DNA from: Hylemonella sp.
GTDB taxonomy: Bacteria; Pseudomonadota; Gammaproteobacteria; Burkholderiales; Burkholderiaceae_C
Assembly (NCBI GenBank): GCA_030695415.1
Contig: JAUYQZ010000023.1
Coordinates: 1-64,000, forward strand
Length of the DNA stretch: 64,000 bases
Direction: 5' to 3'
Positions within the stretch are counted from its first letter, which is position 1; every line of letters begins with the position of its first letter. Positions 35,530 to 45,453 of this stretch are shown here, one piece after another. The position numbers and the translations under genes are program-made. Under the pieces are notes generated by a model, which was not told the DNA's origin, did not search any database, and saw only the letters and a program-made list of their open reading frames with translations.

Positions 35530-38500
35530 ATGACCCAGGGGACCATCCGCATCCGCGGCGCGCGCCAGCACAACCTCAAGAACCTCGACCTGGACATCCG
35601 TACCGGCGAGCTGACGGTGGTCACGGGCCCCAGCGGTTCCGGTAAATCCAGCCTCGTGTTCGACACCCTCTACGCCGAGGGCCAACGGCGTTATGTCGAG
35701 ACCTTCAGCGCCTACGCGCGCCAGTTCCTCGACCGCATGGACAAGCCGGCCGTGGACAAGGTGGAGGGGGTACCCCCGGCCATCGCCATCGACCAGACCA
35801 ACCCCGTGCGCTCCTCGCGCTCCACGGTGGGGACGATGACCGAGCTGAACGACCACCTCAAGCTGCTCTATGCACGCGCGGCCCAGCTCTTTGACCGCCA
35901 GACCGCCCAGCCCGTGCGCCACGACAGCGCCGACAGCATCTATGCCGAGTTGCAGCGACGTGCCGCCCAGGCTGGCGATCCGCGTCTGGTGCTCACCTTC
36001 CCGGTGGAGTTGCCTGGCAATACCAGCCGCGAGGAGATCGAACAATGGCTCTCGGCCAGCGGCTTCACCAAGGTGCAGGCCGAGCGCGAAGTGGCCACGC
36101 CGGCCGGTCCGCGATCGAGCGCCGCGCCGGGCCGCCCCAAGCAAGCGAGCGCCCCCTCGGGGGGCGGCGAGGACGCGTCAGCGCCGGGCGTGGGGACCCT
36201 CAAAGTGCTGGACGTGGTGGCGGACCGTTTTCGCCTGTCCAGCGCGGAAAGCGCCCGTGTGATCGAGGCCATTGAGGTGGCGCTCAAACGCGGCGGCGGG
36301 CGGCTCAACGTTTACCGTTTGCAGGACGAAGGGCAAGCTGACATCTGGCAGTTCTCGACCGGCCTGCACTGCCCCGAGAGCGATCTGCGCTATGCCGATC
36401 CCATTCCGTCCATGTTCTCCTTCAACTCGGCCGTGGGTGCCTGCGAGTTCTGTCGCGGCTTTGGTCGCGTCATCGGAGTCGACTACGGCCTGGTCATCCC
36501 GAACGACAAGCTCACCCTGCGCGCCGGCGCCATCAAGACCATCCAGACCCCCGCCTGGACCGAGTGCCAGGACGACCTGATGCGCCACGCCGAGGCCGCC
36601 GGCATCCCGCGCGACACGCCCTGGTACAAGCTCACGCCGGAGCACAAGGACTGGGTGATCCACGGTTCGCCCAACTGGAAGGGCAAGTGGAACCAGCAGT
36701 GGTACGGCATCAAGCGGTTCTTCGAGTACCTGGAGACCAAGTCCTACAAGATGCACATCCGGGTGCTGCTGTCCAAGTACCGCAGCTACACACCGTGCGA
36801 GAGCTGCAAGGGCGCGCGCCTCAAGACCGAGAGCCTGCTCTGGCGCATCGGCAGCCAGGCCGACGCCGACGCCGTGCTCGAACCCGCCAAGCGATTTCTG
36901 CCGGCCGGCACCCAGTGGAGCCGCGCCCAGCTGGAGGCGCTGCCCGGGCTGTGCCTGCACGACCTGATGCTCATGCCGCTGGATCGCTTGCGCCGGTTTT
37001 TCGACGGCTTCCAGCAAAGCGAGATCACCGCCTCGACCCACGCCGCGGGCGAAGCCCAGGCGCTCAAACTGCTGTTCGAGGAAATCACCACGCGCCTGAA
37101 GTACCTGTGTGACGTGGGCATTGGCTACCTCACGCTGGACCGCCAGAGCCGCACCCTGTCGGGCGGCGAGGTCCAGCGCATCAACCTCACCACCGCGCTG
37201 GGCACCTCGCTGGTCAACACCCTGTTCGTGCTGGACGAGCCCAGCATCGGCCTGCACCCGCGCGACATGCACCGCATCATCGAGGCCATGCACCGCCTGC
37301 GCGATGCGGGCAACACCCTGGTGGTGGTGGAGCATGACCCGGCCGTGATGTTCGCCGCCGACCGCATGATCGACATGGGCCCCGGCCCCGGTGAGCGCGG
37401 CGGCCAGATCGTCTTCGACGGCAGCACGGACGACCTGCGCAACGCCGACACCCTGACCGGTGCGTATCTGGGCGCGCGCAAGCAGGTCGGCATGGGCTTC
37501 AAGCGCATGGTGGCCGAGAGCACACCGCGCCTCATCCTCGAAGGCGCGCGCGAGCACAACCTCAAGAACATTTCCATCGACATTCCGCTGGGTCGTCTGG
37601 TCTGCGTCACAGGGGTCTCGGGTTCCGGCAAGTCCACGCTGATCCAGGACGTGCTGGCCCCGGCACTGATGCGCCACTTCGGCCAGTCCACGGAGACGCC
37701 GGGTGTGCACGATCGCCTGCTGGGGGCCGAGCAGCTGGCCGACGTGGTGTTTGTCGACCAGTCGCCCATCGGCAAGACTGCGCGTTCCAACCCCGTCAGC
37801 TACGTCGGCGCCTGGGACGCCATCCGCGAGATCTTCGCCAATGCGCCGCTGTCGCGCCAACGCAGCTACACCGCGGCCAAGTTCAGCGCCAACAGCGGCG
37901 ACGGGCGCTGCCCCACCTGCGGCGGGTCGGGCTTCGAGCACGTGGAGATGCAGTTCCTGAGCGACGTCTACCTGCGCTGCCCGGACTGCGACGGCAAGCG
38001 TTACCGGCCCGAGATCCTGGAGATCACCATCGAGCGGGGTACCGAAGGGCCCTCCGGTAGCCGTCGCCTGCTCAACGTGGCCGACGTGCTGGAGTTGACC
38101 GTCAGTGAAGCCGCGGGCCTGTTTTCAAATGACCGCGATGTGATCCGCGCCCTGCAGCCCATCGTGGACGTCGGCCTGGAATACGTGCGCCTGGGCCAGC
38201 CTGTGCCCACGCTCTCGGGGGGCGAGGCGCAGCGCCTCAAACTCGCGGGCTTCCTGGCCGAAGCCGCCAAGAGCGCCAGCAGCAGCCGCCAGACCCTGGC
38301 CCGGAAAGGCACGCTCTTCCTCTTTGACGAGCCCACCACCGGCCTGCACTTCGACGATATCGCCAAGCTCATGCGCGCCCTGCGCAAGCTGCTCGACGCC
38401 GGCCATTCCCTGCTGATCATCGAACACAACCTGGACGTGATGCGCGCCAGCGACTGGCTGATCGACCTCGGCCCCGAAGGGGGCGACGCCGGCGGCGAGG

Positions 38501-41379
38501 TGGTGGCCGTGGGCACGCCGGAAGAAGTGCGGCTGCACCCCAGCAGCCACACCGGTCGCGCCCTGCGCGAGTACGCCCTGGCCATGGGCGAGGTGCACGA
38601 AGCGCAGGAAGGCGCGGCGCGGTTCATCCCACAGGCCTTCACGCCAGGGCACAAGCCGGCGCGGGTGAAATCCACCGCGCCCGATGCGATCCAGATCGTC
38701 AACGCCCGGGAGCACAACCTCAAGAGCCTGAGCGTCAACATTCCGCGCGGCAAGTTCAACGTCATCACCGGCGTCAGCGGTTCGGGCAAGTCCACCCTGG
38801 CCTTCGACATCCTGTTCAACGAAGGGCAGCGCCGCTACCTCGAATCGCTGAACGCCTATGCGCGCAGCATCGTGCAGCCGGCCGGCCGGCCCGAGGTGGA
38901 CGCGGTCTACGGCATTCCGCCCACGGTGGCCATCGAGCAACGACTCAGTCGTGGTGGCCGCAAGAGCACAGTAGGCACCACCACCGAGGTCTGGCACTTC
39001 CTGCGCCTGCTCTTCGTCAAGCTCGGTGTGCAGCACTGCATCCACGACGGTGCAGCCGTGGCGCCGCAGACGCCCGACAGCATCCTGGCCCAGTTGATGA
39101 AGCAGTTCCGCGGCCAGGAGATCGGTCTGCTGGCCCCGCTGGTGCTGAGTCGCAAGGGCGTTTACACCGAACTCGCCGAGTGGGCCCGCCCGCGCGGCTA
39201 CACCCACCTGCGCGTGGACGGAAATTTCCTGCCCACCACGGGTTTCCCGCGCATCGACCGCTTCAAGGAGCACACCATCGAACTGCCGGTGGCCAGCCTG
39301 ATGGTATTGCCCGAGAACGAGGCTGCGCTGCGCCTGGCACTGACCACGGCGCTGGAACACGGCAAGGGCGTTCTGCATGTGCTGAGTGCCCTGGACGGCC
39401 TGGCCGAGGCCATGAAGAGCGGCAACGCCACCGCCGGCATCGGCGCGCTGCAGGTGTTTTCCACCCGGCGCGCCTGCCCGGTCTGCGCCACCTCCTATGC
39501 CGAGCTGGACCCGCGTCTGTTCTCCTACAACAGCAAACACGGCTGGTGCCCGGACTGCGTGGGCACGGGCGTCAAGCTCAGCAAGGAACAGCGTAAGCTG
39601 CTCGACGATTCGGTGCGTGACGACAAGGAAAAAGGCCGTGAGCAGACCTTTGCCGAGCCCGAGGTGGAAGACGTGGCCGATACCGCCTGCCCGAGCTGCG
39701 AGGGAACGCGCCTGAACGCCACCGCGCGCGCCGTGAAATTCAGCGGCGTGGGCATCACCGAGATCGCGCGCCTGAGCGTGAGCGATGTGCGGGTCTGGGT
39801 GGAGACGCTGCAGGTGATCGGGCGCATGACCCAGCGCGAAGGCGACATCGCACGCGACCTGATCCCCGAGATCAAGAGTCGCCTGGAGTTTCTGGAGCAG
39901 GTGGGCCTGGGCTACCTGACGCTGGACCGCGGCGCGCCCACGCTCTCCGGCGGCGAGGCGCAGCGCATCCGCCTGGCCGCTCAGCTGGGCAGCAATCTGC
40001 AGGGTGTCTGCTACGTACTGGACGAGCCCACCATTGGCCTGCACGCGCGCGACAACCAGATCCTGCTGGGTGCCCTGCAGCGCCTGAGCGACCAGGGCAA
40101 CACCTTGGTGGTGGTGGAGCACGACGAGGACACCATCCGCCACGCCGATCACATCATCGACATCGGCCCCAGCGCGGGCAAGCGTGGTGGCAGGCTGGTG
40201 GCGCAGGGTACGGTGAAGGATGTGACCGATGCGGAGGACTCGCAGACCGGCCGCTATTTGCTGCACGCCATGAAGCACCCGCTGCAGGCGCGGCGCGACC
40301 TGCAGGCGAAGGACATGCAATGGCTCATCGTGCACGGCGCCAGTCTTCACAACCTGCAACACGTCACCGCCCAGGTGCCGCTCAAGCGCCTGGTCGCCGT
40401 CACCGGCGTCAGCGGTTCGGGCAAGTCAACGCTGGCGCGTGACGTGTTGCTGGCCAATGTGGCGGCCGTGGTCAGCCAGCGCTCCACCAAGGCCGGGCGC
40501 GATGCGCTGGCGGCCAGCAAGGGGCCTGCATGGAGCGGCTGCGTTGGTGTCAGTGGCTTTGAGGCCATCGATCGTGTGCTGGAAGTGGACCAGACCCCCA
40601 TCGGCAAGACGCCGCGCAGCTGCCCTGCCACCTACATCGGTTTCTGGGACACCATCCGCAAGCTGTTTGCCGAGACCCTGGAAGCCAAGGCCCGCGGCTA
40701 CGCGGCCGGGCGTTTCAGCTTCAACACCGGCGAAGGCCGTTGCCCGACCTGTGAAGGGCAGGGCGTGCGCACCATTGAGATGAGCTTCCTGCCTGACGTC
40801 AAGGTGCTGTGCGAGAGCTGCAAGGGCGCGCGTTTCAACCCCGAGACCCTGGCCGTGACCTGGCGGGGCAAGAGCATTGGCGACGTGCTGCAGATGGAAG
40901 TGGACGAAGCCGTGGACTTCTTCGCCGCCATGCCGAGCATCGCGCACCCGCTGCAGTTGCTCAAGGACGTGGGCCTGGGCTACCTGACGCTGGGCCAGCC
41001 CTCGCCAACGCTATCTGGCGGTGAGGCGCAGCGCATCAAGCTGGTGACCGAACTGAGCAAGGTGCGCGACGAAGTGGGCCGGCGCGGCCAGAAGGCGCCG
41101 CACACGCTGTATGTGCTGGACGAACCCACCGTGGGCCTGCACATGGCCGACGTCGACAAGCTCATCCGCGTGCTGCACCGCCTGGTCGACGGCGGCCACA
41201 GCGTGGTGGTCATCGAGCACGACCTGGACGTGATCGCCGAGGCCGACTGGATCCTCGACCTTGGCCCCGAAGGCGGCAAGGAGGGCGGCCGCATCGTCGC
41301 TGCCGCCACGCCGGAAGAGGTGGTGCGGCTGGGTACGCACACGGGGCAGGCCCTGGGGCCGGTATTGGCGCGCAGTTAA
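35530..41379 (+). CDS. uvrA: Tandem-fused double UvrA excinuclease subunit
   Basis: UvrA is the damage-sensing ATPase of nucleotide excision repair. Here 1949 residues contain two UvrA-like halves (about 1-1050 and 1051-1949). Four Walker A loops (about residues 33, 695, 1081, 1626: GPSGSGKSS, then GVSGSGKST three times) and four LSGGE signatures (about 543, 895, 1472, 1828) are intact, as are four LDEP-type Walker B motifs. Zinc-finger CPTC...CPDC and CPTC...CESC pairs are present in both halves. It likely works as an internal dimer. A dispersed repeat is translated within the first half (36129-36194). Confidence 0.95.
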   Translation: MTQGTIRIRGARQHNLKNLDLDIRTGELTVVTGPSGSGKSSLVFDTLYAEGQRRYVETFSAYARQFLDRMDKPAVDKVEGVPPAIAIDQTNPVRSSRSTVGTMTELNDHLKLLYARAAQLFDRQTAQPVRHDSADSIYAELQRRAAQAGDPRLVLTFPVELPGNTSREEIEQWLSASGFTKVQAEREVATPAGPRSSAAPGRPKQASAPSGGGEDASAPGVGTLKVLDVVADRFRLSSAESARVIEAIEVALKRGGGRLNVYRLQDEGQADIWQFSTGLHCPESDLRYADPIPSMFSFNSAVGACEFCRGFGRVIGVDYGLVIPNDKLTLRAGAIKTIQTPAWTECQDDLMRHAEAAGIPRDTPWYKLTPEHKDWVIHGSPNWKGKWNQQWYGIKRFFEYLETKSYKMHIRVLLSKYRSYTPCESCKGARLKTESLLWRIGSQADADAVLEPAKRFLPAGTQWSRAQLEALPGLCLHDLMLMPLDRLRRFFDGFQQSEITASTHAAGEAQALKLLFEEITTRLKYLCDVGIGYLTLDRQSRTLSGGEVQRINLTTALGTSLVNTLFVLDEPSIGLHPRDMHRIIEAMHRLRDAGNTLVVVEHDPAVMFAADRMIDMGPGPGERGGQIVFDGSTDDLRNADTLTGAYLGARKQVGMGFKRMVAESTPRLILEGAREHNLKNISIDIPLGRLVCVTGVSGSGKSTLIQDVLAPALMRHFGQSTETPGVHDRLLGAEQLADVVFVDQSPIGKTARSNPVSYVGAWDAIREIFANAPLSRQRSYTAAKFSANSGDGRCPTCGGSGFEHVEMQFLSDVYLRCPDCDGKRYRPEILEITIERGTEGPSGSRRLLNVADVLELTVSEAAGLFSNDRDVIRALQPIVDVGLEYVRLGQPVPTLSGGEAQRLKLAGFLAEAAKSASSSRQTLARKGTLFLFDEPTTGLHFDDIAKLMRALRKLLDAGHSLLIIEHNLDVMRASDWLIDLGPEGGDAGGEVVAVGTPEEVRLHPSSHTGRALREYALAMGEVHEAQEGAARFIPQAFTPGHKPARVKSTAPDAIQIVNAREHNLKSLSVNIPRGKFNVITGVSGSGKSTLAFDILFNEGQRRYLESLNAYARSIVQPAGRPEVDAVYGIPPTVAIEQRLSRGGRKSTVGTTTEVWHFLRLLFVKLGVQHCIHDGAAVAPQTPDSILAQLMKQFRGQEIGLLAPLVLSRKGVYTELAEWARPRGYTHLRVDGNFLPTTGFPRIDRFKEHTIELPVASLMVLPENEAALRLALTTALEHGKGVLHVLSALDGLAEAMKSGNATAGIGALQVFSTRRACPVCATSYAELDPRLFSYNSKHGWCPDCVGTGVKLSKEQRKLLDDSVRDDKEKGREQTFAEPEVEDVADTACPSCEGTRLNATARAVKFSGVGITEIARLSVSDVRVWVETLQVIGRMTQREGDIARDLIPEIKSRLEFLEQVGLGYLTLDRGAPTLSGGEAQRIRLAAQLGSNLQGVCYVLDEPTIGLHARDNQILLGALQRLSDQGNTLVVVEHDEDTIRHADHIIDIGPSAGKRGGRLVAQGTVKDVTDAEDSQTGRYLLHAMKHPLQARRDLQAKDMQWLIVHGASLHNLQHVTAQVPLKRLVAVTGVSGSGKSTLARDVLLANVAAVVSQRSTKAGRDALAASKGPAWSGCVGVSGFEAIDRVLEVDQTPIGKTPRSCPATYIGFWDTIRKLFAETLEAKARGYAAGRFSFNTGEGRCPTCEGQGVRTIEMSFLPDVKVLCESCKGARFNPETLAVTWRGKSIGDVLQMEVDEAVDFFAAMPSIAHPLQLLKDVGLGYLTLGQPSPTLSGGEAQRIKLVTELSKVRDEVGRRGQKAPHTLYVLDEPTVGLHMADVDKLIRVLHRLVDGGHSVVVIEHDLDVIAEADWILDLGPEGGKEGGRIVAAATPEEVVRLGTHTGQALGPVLARS
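36129..36194 (+). repeat. Dispersed Comamonadaceae-type repeat translated inside uvrA
   Basis: The stretch with GGGCCGCCCCAAGCAAGCGA, then GCGCCCCCTCGGGGGGC, then GAGGACGCG and GGCGTGGGG matches a repeat I recognise from intergenic DNA of Comamonadaceae genomes (recall, not a search). Here it is in frame and encodes RPKQASAPSGGGEDASAPGV (about residues 202-221), a disordered-looking linker in the region that in UvrA follows the first signature half and includes the UvrB-contact area. Confidence 0.65.
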
Positions 41380-41383
41380 GGGC

Positions 41384-42163
41384 TCAGCGCGCGCTGAGCA
41401 GGCTGGCGGCGACCTCGGCAAAGCCCGCGCCGCGCTCGCCGGCCGTGACGTAGCGCGGACGGTGCTGCAGCTGGGCCTCGAAGCGGCGGATGTTGGCCAC
41501 GCCCACGCTGTGCGTGAAGTGCTGGAACATCTGCTGGTCGTTGGTGGAGTCGCCCACGTAGACCCAGCGCTCGATCTCATCGTCCAGCGCGCGGCCCAGC
41601 AGCTCGCGCACGATCCAGCGTGCGCCCGACAGCTTGTCGTGCGCGCCGATCCAGCCGTTGATATGGATGCTGCTGACCGTGGCGTTCAGCCCTTCGCGGT
41701 GCATCAACGCCACCACCTGCTCGATCCGCTCCTGCGGCAGATGGGCGAACTCGCTGTGGTCGATGGCGATGTCGGTTTCGCGCCCCGCGCTGTCCTGCGC
41801 CAGCGTGGCGCCGGGCACCTCGCGCAGCACGCGCTGCGCCACTTCCTGCAGGCGCGCGTAGTTGACGGCGCGGGTGGCGGCATCCTGCTGGTAGATCTTG
41901 CGCGTGCCGCCGTCCATCAGGGCCACGGCGCCGTTCTCGGCCACGATGGCGTCCACCGGCCAGGCTTGGGCAAAAGGCAGGCTCCAGCCCACCGGGCGGC
42001 CCGTGACCAGAGTCACAGGCAGGCTGGCCGTACGCAGCGCGTGCAGGGCCTGCAGCGCATCGGCCGTGATGGCGCCCTCGGTGGTCAGGGTGTCGTCGAT
42101 GTCGGTCAGCACACCGTGGATGTGGCGGCGTTCGGCGAGGGGCCAGAGGACGAGGGGCTGCAT
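41384..42163 (-). CDS. HAD-IIB hydrolase (Cof/MPGP/sugar-phosphatase type)
   Basis: The motif GVLTDIDDTLTTEGAIT has the D-x-D nucleophile pair, LVTGRPVGW supplies motif II, and WVYVGDSTNDQQMF motif IV. Length is 259 residues from ATG 42163 (MQPLVLWPLAERR). The long cap between motifs II and III and the DHSEFAHLP segment suit HAD-IIB sugar phosphatases (sucrose-phosphate or trehalose-phosphate phosphatase relatives). Substrate unknown. It is convergent with uvrA, 4 nt apart, with a GCTCAGCGC palindrome across the stop. Confidence 0.85.
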   Translation of the reverse strand: MQPLVLWPLAERRHIHGVLTDIDDTLTTEGAITADALQALHALRTASLPVTLVTGRPVGWSLPFAQAWPVDAIVAENGAVALMDGGTRKIYQQDAATRAVNYARLQEVAQRVLREVPGATLAQDSAGRETDIAIDHSEFAHLPQERIEQVVALMHREGLNATVSSIHINGWIGAHDKLSGARWIVRELLGRALDDEIERWVYVGDSTNDQQMFQHFTHSVGVANIRRFEAQLQHRPRYVTAGERGAGFAEVAASLLSAR

Positions 42164-42217
42164 GCGGTGGATGGGGGACAATCGCAGCCACTTTACATGA
42201 GGGCGTGAGGCGCATTG

Positions 42218-43108
42218 ATGAGAACGGAAGATCTGCCGGTTCAAGGCACGCAGCACTGGGTAGTGCAGGAAGGGCTGCGGCTCTTCATCTGGGAGAAATA
42301 CCAGGGCAGTCCCCAGGGCAAGCCGGTGCTGGTGCTGGCCCACGGCTCGGCCACGGCCAGCCGCGAGAGTTTCGATCTCAAGGTGCCGGGCCATCCTGAA
42401 TACAGCCTGATGGACTTCCTCGCGCGCCAGGGCTTTGACGTCTTCGCGCCCGATATGCGCGGCTTCGGCAGCTCCACCAAACCCGAGGGCCACATCACCA
42501 CCGAGCAGGCGGCGGGCGACCTGAACACCGTGGTCGACTTCATCTGCAAACTGCGTGGCGTGGCGAAGGTGCAGCTGCTGGCCTGGTCCTGGGGCACGCA
42601 GTACAGCGGACAGTTCGTCATGGCGCAGCCACAGAAGGTGAAGCGTTATGCGGCCTATGCGCAGATGCATGCCGAGAGCCCGGACCTGAAAGCGCGCCGC
42701 GAACGCCTGGCCACCTTCCAACGCGCGCCCTATATCCGCATTTCCGAGCCCGGCTGGAAGCTGCGCTTCAACTCCCTGACCCCCGAGGCGGTCAATGACC
42801 CCGTGGTGATGGACGCCTTCGCCAAGGCCGCGGCTCTGGTCGAAACCAAATCACCGACCGGCCCGCAGGTGGACCTGCTCACGCGCCAGCCGCTGATTGA
42901 TGCGAGCAAGATCACTGTTCCCACGATGTTGATCCACGGCCAGTACGACGATGTGGCCGATCTGCCGGGTCTGCTGCCCTTCTTCACAGCGCTGCCGAAT
43001 CCGGACAAGCAGTACACCGTGATCCCGGAGGGCGGGCACATGCTGCACCTGCAGAAAGGACACGCGCGCTTTCAGCGCGCGGTGGCGGACTGGTTTTCTG
43101 CGTCCTGA
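42218..43108 (+). CDS. Alpha/beta hydrolase
   Basis: This 296-residue alpha/beta-hydrolase fold protein has LVLAHGSATASRESFD as the oxyanion region, the nucleophile elbow AWSWGTQ with S124, and a C-terminal His in EGGHMLHL. The D at about QYDDVADLPG is the likely acid. A TTG start 3 nt upstream is possible. Substrate unknown; it resembles esterases/epoxide-hydrolase-like enzymes. It abuts the convergent prfC gene directly. Confidence 0.88.
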   Translation: MRTEDLPVQGTQHWVVQEGLRLFIWEKYQGSPQGKPVLVLAHGSATASRESFDLKVPGHPEYSLMDFLARQGFDVFAPDMRGFGSSTKPEGHITTEQAAGDLNTVVDFICKLRGVAKVQLLAWSWGTQYSGQFVMAQPQKVKRYAAYAQMHAESPDLKARRERLATFQRAPYIRISEPGWKLRFNSLTPEAVNDPVVMDAFAKAAALVETKSPTGPQVDLLTRQPLIDASKITVPTMLIHGQYDDVADLPGLLPFFTALPNPDKQYTVIPEGGHMLHLQKGHARFQRAVADWFSAS

Positions 43109-44740
43109 TCAGCCCGCGCTCTGCAACGCCAAGCCCGCATGCTCCCGCAGCGGATGGAAATGGATCTTGGGGAAACGTTCCTGCGCCAGCCGTACGTCAT
43201 ACGGTGAGGTGCACAAGTAGGCCAGGGTGTCGGCCGCATCACGCGCCATGCGCGTGGGGTAGGCGTCGACAAAAGCCTTGAGTTCGGCCGGCGTGTCGGC
43301 GGTGATCCAGCGTGCGCCGGTGTACTGGCAGCCTTCCAGCCGTACGTCGGCGTCGTATTCGCCCTTCAGGCGGTGCTGCACCACCTCGAACTGCAGCTGG
43401 CCGACGGCGCCCAGCAGCATATTGCCGCCCATCTCGGGGCGGAAGACCTGGATGGCACCTTCCTCACCCAGCTGGGCCAGGCCCTGCTGCAGCTGCTTGG
43501 TGCGCAGCGGGTTCTTGAGTACCACGGTCATGAAGAGCTCGGGCGCGAAGAAGGGCAGGCCGGTGTACTGCAGGGCAATCGAACCGTCGGTGATGGTGTC
43601 GCCCAATTGCACGCCGCCATGGGTGGTGAAACCGACGATGTCGCCGGCATAGGCCTCTTCCACCGCCTCGCGGCGCTGGCTCATGAAGGTCACCACGGAG
43701 GTGGGGCGCAGTTCCTTGGCCGAGCGCTGCACCTTGAGCTTCATGCCCGGTGCGTACTTGCCGGAGCAGACGCGCACGAAGGCGATGCGGTCGCGGTGAT
43801 TGGCGTCCATATTGGCCTGCACCTTGAAGACCACGCCGGAGAAGGCGTTGTCATCGGGCTGCATTTCCTTGACCACGGCCTGCTTGTTGACGACCAGCGA
43901 GCTGGTGCGCGGGCCGGGGGAGGGCGCCAGGTCCACCAGTGCGTCCAGCACTTCCATCACACCGAAGTTGTTCACGCCCGAGCCGAAGAACACGGGGGTC
44001 TGCTTGCCGGCCAGGAAGGCTTCGCGGTCGAAGGCGGGCGAGGCGCCGGTGGCCAGCTCCATGCTTTCTTCGGCGGCTTCGAATTCGGAGCCGAAGCGCT
44101 TGAGGAGGTTGTCGCGGTCGCTCAGCGGAACCGTGTCGAAATCCTGCGGGCGGCGTTCGCTGCCTGATTCGAACACCGTCATGGCCTGGGTGCGCAGGTT
44201 GATGATGCCGCCGAAGCTCTTGCCCTGGCCTACGGGCCAGGTCATGGGCACGCAGGGCATGCCGAGTTCGCGCTCCACCTCGTCCAGAATGTCCAGCGGG
44301 TCGCGCACCTCGCGGTCCATCTTGTTGACGAAGGTGATGATGGGCGTGTCGCGCTGACGGCAGACCTCGATCAGGCGGCGGGTCTGCGCTTCCACGCCGT
44401 TGGCCGCGTCAATCACCATCAGCGCCGAGTCCACGGCGGTGAGCACGCGGTAGGTGTCTTCCGAGAAGTCCTTGTGGCCCGGGGTGTCGAGCAGGTTGAT
44501 GACGTGGTCGCGGTACTGCATCTGCATGACCGAGCTGGCCACCGAGATGCCGCGCTGTTTCTCGATTTCCATCCAGTCGGACGTGGCGTGGCGCGAGGCC
44601 TTGCGCGCTTTGACCGAGCCGGCGATCTGGATCGCGCCGGAGAACAGCAGCAGCTTCTCGGTCAGCGTCGTTTTACCCGCGTCGGGGTGCGAGATGATGG
44701 CAAAGGTGCGGCGGCGCCGGGTTTCGGGGGCGTAGGACAC
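43109..44740 (-). CDS. prfC: Peptide chain release factor 3
   Basis: RF3 is a GTPase that recycles RF1/RF2 after translation termination. The P-loop ISHPDAGKTTL, switch II region DTPGHKDFSEDTYR and NKMDRE are all intact. Product has 543 residues from the GTG start (VSYAPETRRRRTF); longer readings to 45151 run through non-coding DNA. The upstream gap (44741-44971) holds no gene; it has a TATAGT -10-like hexamer at 44900-44905 for the next gene. Confidence 0.96.
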   Translation of the reverse strand: MSYAPETRRRRTFAIISHPDAGKTTLTEKLLLFSGAIQIAGSVKARKASRHATSDWMEIEKQRGISVASSVMQMQYRDHVINLLDTPGHKDFSEDTYRVLTAVDSALMVIDAANGVEAQTRRLIEVCRQRDTPIITFVNKMDREVRDPLDILDEVERELGMPCVPMTWPVGQGKSFGGIINLRTQAMTVFESGSERRPQDFDTVPLSDRDNLLKRFGSEFEAAEESMELATGASPAFDREAFLAGKQTPVFFGSGVNNFGVMEVLDALVDLAPSPGPRTSSLVVNKQAVVKEMQPDDNAFSGVVFKVQANMDANHRDRIAFVRVCSGKYAPGMKLKVQRSAKELRPTSVVTFMSQRREAVEEAYAGDIVGFTTHGGVQLGDTITDGSIALQYTGLPFFAPELFMTVVLKNPLRTKQLQQGLAQLGEEGAIQVFRPEMGGNMLLGAVGQLQFEVVQHRLKGEYDADVRLEGCQYTGARWITADTPAELKAFVDAYPTRMARDAADTLAYLCTSPYDVRLAQERFPKIHFHPLREHAGLALQSAG

Positions 44741-44971
44741 AGTGGTTCCAGACAGTGTGGTGGCGCAGGGCAGACGAAGCCTTGCAACCGACAAGGGAGG
44801 CGATGCGCCCGTGCCGGTGACCCGGCAGGACGGTGCCTGTGATCGGTCCGATTTTACCCGGGCAGGGACTCGGGACGGCCGATGCTCCTGTGCAGACGCT
44901 ATAGTGCATTTGGCGACGCCCGCGCCAGTTTGCCGGGCATTCCGAACGCTGGACACCGAAGGACTGCAGCC

Positions 44972-45436
44972 ATGACGACCCTCCATAGAAAAGCATTGAT
45001 CGCCACACTGGCGGCCGCCAGTTTTCTCGGCGCCGTGCCCGCTATCGCCGGTCCCTATTCGGACGACCTGGCCAAGTGCCTGGTGCGCTCCACGGGTGAC
45101 GCGGAAAAGCGAACGCTTGTGAAGTGGATCTTCGCCGCCGTGGCGCTGCATCCCGAGGTGGCCGACATCGCTTCGGTCACGCCGGCCCAGCGCACCGAGA
45201 TGACCCGCAATACCGCCAAGATCTTCGAGAAATTGCTGGCCGATTCCTGCCGGGCCGAAGTTCAGCAGGCTGTTCAGTACGAGGGGCCGCAGACCATCGG
45301 ATCAAGTTTCCAGGTGCTGGGGCAGGTGGCTGCGCGTGAACTGTTCTCCAACCCGAACGTGGCCGCCAATATGGCTGACCTGGGCAAGTACATCGACCAG
45401 AAGCGCATTGCCGACGTCATGGGCAAGGCACGCTGA
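44972..45436 (+). CDS. Secreted hypothetical protein
   Basis: The 154-residue product has a clear signal peptide (ALIATLAAASFLGAVPAIAG, cleavage near AIA-G). The mature part GPYSDDLAKCLVRSTGDAE with KWIFAAVALHPEVADIA has two cysteines (one near the N-terminus, one in LLADSCRAE) and is helical. Similar small secreted helical proteins occur in proteobacteria without known role. TATAGT at 44900-44905 may be its promoter. It ends 17 nt before the nitronate monooxygenase gene. Confidence 0.75.
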   Translation: MTTLHRKALIATLAAASFLGAVPAIAGPYSDDLAKCLVRSTGDAEKRTLVKWIFAAVALHPEVADIASVTPAQRTEMTRNTAKIFEKLLADSCRAEVQQAVQYEGPQTIGSSFQVLGQVAARELFSNPNVAANMADLGKYIDQKRIADVMGKAR

Positions 45437-45453
45437 AGCCAAGGCCAGACGAC

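Noticed and set aside
38125..40362. Long antisense open frame (745 codons) inside uvrA
   Set aside because: It is the mirror of a high-GC coding strand with strong uvrA motifs; the antisense protein is His/Gln/Ala-rich with no domain.
41382..41399. 18-bp palindrome GCTCAGCGC/GCGCTGAGC at the uvrA/HAD convergent ends
   Set aside because: It is mostly coding sequence of the HAD gene's last codons with no loop or T-run; likely chance.
44741..45151. Upstream extension of prfC
   Set aside because: It overlaps the opposite-strand secreted protein gene and its promoter; RF3 normally begins near SYAPETRRRRTF.
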